Shown here: piece by piece, positions 62,822 to 64,000 of the stretch | How the letters are laid out: each line of letters starts with the position of its first letter | Position numbering within the stretch: position 1 is the first letter of the stretch | Position numbers and translations under genes: made by a program | Source: Corynebacterium suranareeae | Lineage (GTDB): Bacteria > Actinomycetota > Actinomycetes > Mycobacteriales > Mycobacteriaceae | Assembly (NCBI RefSeq): GCF_002355155.1 | Contig: NZ_AP017369.1 | Span: 1,178,001-1,242,000, forward strand | Length of the DNA: 64,000 nucleotides | Direction: 5' to 3' | The notes under the pieces: generated by a model | Told to the model about the DNA's origin: nothing | The model's input: the letters and a program-made list of their open reading frames with translations, nothing else | Database searches by the model: none

Positions 62822-63190
62822 TTACGCATCCTCGAGCTCAGTTTTGATGAAGGGTTCGTCTTCGTGCGACCAAATGTAGAAGGCATCATCATCGGGAAGC
62901 AGAATTATTAAGTCGCCCGTTCCGTCATTTGCAATTGCGATCGCATTTTCGGGGAAATTGTCCCATTCACGTGCAGGTTCGGTCTCGCGGATGATGTCGT
63001 TGGCGGTTCGGACAAGCCTTTTTCGATCGCTGTCATCACGAACTGGATGGAGAATCCAGTCGTTGTTTTCATTGTCGATGACTTCGCCACCATTGTTTTG
63101 AAGTAGTCGTTCGCGCAAAGTGTCGGGGAGACGCCTGCCAAAGGTTTCCTCAGCTGCCAGGATTTTGTCTTCTGTCACGGGGAAAGCCAT
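62822..63190 (-). CDS. SMI1/KNR4 family protein
   Basis: A 122-residue acidic protein of the SMI1/KNR4 (SUKH) fold: VTEDKILAAEETFGRRLPDTLRERLLQNNGG at the N-terminus and NAIAIANDGTGDLIILLPDD near 82-101. Many SUKH proteins are immunity proteins to contact-dependent or polymorphic toxins, but no toxin gene is visible beside it, so it may be an orphan or have another role. Divergent from the 2H phosphoesterase gene. Confidence 0.85.
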   Translation of the reverse strand: MAFPVTEDKILAAEETFGRRLPDTLRERLLQNNGGEVIDNENNDWILHPVRDDSDRKRLVRTANDIIRETEPAREWDNFPENAIAIANDGTGDLIILLPDDDAFYIWSHEDEPFIKTELEDA

Positions 63191-63228
63191 GCCATCATAA
63201 TACGCGCCAAAAGCGTTAAAAGATGTTT

Positions 63229-63240
63229 GCTTTTCGACGC
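63229..63240 (+). repeat. 12-mer repeat GCTTTTCGACGC (between divergent genes)
   Basis: Exact copy in the promoter region between the SMI1/KNR4 gene and the 2H phosphoesterase gene. Confidence 0.7.
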
Positions 63241-63310
63241 CACAACCCTTCGGTTCCTTACAATACGAAGGGGGTTAGCAAAATTTTAAGGACAAGGAAG
63301 TGATTTAAAG

Positions 63311-63811
63311 GTGGCGTCGCCGGAGAATATTCTCTTGTACCTTCCCGAAAAGGAAGAACAACAGGTCAGGGAAGTTTTTGCTGCATTGGAAGAACGAGGA
63401 TTTCCTGTCCAGAATCAAAAGCCACACATCACGATTACTTTTTCTCCGTCGATGCCTAGCGATGTTGTGGAGCGGGCGTCGGAGTTGCTTCCACCTGTGA
63501 TGCCAGCAAGATTTACTCGTGTTGGAACAGTGGTGTTTGGTACAAAGCGGAAACAAACCGTGGCGTGGCTGCTGGAAACTTCTGAAGAATTAGAGGAAGC
63601 AGCAAGAAAAATTAGTGCGCTTAACCCTGATGGTCGTGGGCAGCGGTGGGTTCCGCACCTGACAATGGGGTTGCGGCTACCGCGAGAAATTGTCCCTGAT
63701 TACATCAGAGCATTAGATGAGGTAACCTCGCCGCACTTCAAAGAGATCACAGCAACGACGGCTGCGTATTGGCGACCTAAGATTCAACACCTCACCGTTT
63801 TTAAGGCTTAG
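63311..63811 (+). CDS. 2H phosphoesterase / 2'-5' RNA ligase-like protein
   Basis: A 166-residue protein with the two catalytic HxT motifs of the 2H superfamily: PHITITFS near 39-46 and PHLTMGL near 117-123. Members include RNA 2',3'-cyclic phosphodiesterases (ThpR/LigT) and related enzymes acting on cyclic phosphates. The GTG at 63311 is the likely start, with AGGAAG upstream. Substrate unknown. Confidence 0.85.
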   Translation: MASPENILLYLPEKEEQQVREVFAALEERGFPVQNQKPHITITFSPSMPSDVVERASELLPPVMPARFTRVGTVVFGTKRKQTVAWLLETSEELEEAARKISALNPDGRGQRWVPHLTMGLRLPREIVPDYIRALDEVTSPHFKEITATTAAYWRPKIQHLTVFKA

Positions 63812-63898
63812 AAAAATAGCAGTGTTGGGATGTGAATATCCATTTATGCTGCTGTAGTCGGCTCTGTGGACGCATGGTGGCAACCTCAAGGAGCAATC

Positions 63899-64000
63899 AT
63901 GAACGCAGAAAATCACCACAATATTGACGCGGGTAAGGTTTCGCTGGCGCAAGCTTTCACCGTTGAACATCATGAAATTGATGCGGGTATTGAACAATTT
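63899..64000 (+). CDS. Start of a hemerythrin-like (HHE) protein, partial
   Basis: An open frame running off the window edge: 34 codons from ATG 63899 with AAGGAG six bases upstream. The visible residues include SLAQAFTVEHHEIDAGIEQF, in which the HHEID helix resembles the first helix of hemerythrin HHE domains that bind a di-iron centre. Too short for a firm assignment. Confidence 0.65.
   Translation, partial: MNAENHHNIDAGKVSLAQAFTVEHHEIDAGIEQF

Overview
The window is a stretch of a Corynebacterium chromosome, closest to C. glutamicum. The evidence is the lysI-type lysine permease at the left edge, the porB/porC porin pair, mycothiol enzymes (mca, a DsbA-like mycothiol reductase), metPS, the seuABC/ssuD sulfonate genes with McbR-type operators (TAGAC-N6-GTCTA), and ripA under a DtxR box. 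Most proteins match my memory of C. glutamicum proteins with scattered substitutions, so this may not be the type strain. All naming is from the sequence and memory; no search was run.

Layout. 1-1133: lysI (partial). 1235-7894: an actinobacterial core cluster (mazG, lytic transglycosylase, eno, FtsB/DivIC-like, DUF501, ppx), interrupted by the reverse-strand porins and closed by a tRNA-Leu(UAA) and terminator. 8169-13362: small accessory and regulatory genes (lipoprotein, HxlR regulator, DsbA-like reductase, MFS exporter with divergent regulator, ripA). 13470-27672: housekeeping (YccA family, greA, mca, attenuator-controlled DAHP synthase, cis-prenyl transferase, coaA, glyA, pabAB/pabC, a divergent DUF5997/LysR-like pair, an acetyltransferase). 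27669-32150: 5-oxoprolinase pxpABC with an NRAMP-family transporter and a divergent GntR regulator. 32260-34968: hypothetical protein and fumarase. 35289-42592: sulfonate and sulfonate-ester utilisation genes with four McbR-type operators. 43023-55267: glpX, DUF4245, a VWA protein, xseBA, ispH, membrane proteins, metPS, ychF; much of this order is shared with Mycobacterium tuberculosis. 55300-64000: an accessory tail with an odd carbamoyltransferase-like enzyme, toxin-antitoxin genes and remnants, a DtxR-boxed siderophore-interacting protein, and small enzymes.

Together the genes cover glycolysis/TCA/gluconeogenesis (eno, fum, glpX), aromatic, folate and one-carbon metabolism (aroF, pabAB, pabC, glyA), CoA and isoprenoid precursors (coaA, ispH, cis-prenyl transferase), mycothiol detoxification, sulfur scavenging and iron homeostasis.

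The least explained signals are a 12-mer, GCTTTTCGACGC, present in ten exact copies, and a group of nested palindromes ending in CTGGTTTGGT or ATGGTTTGGT between convergent genes.
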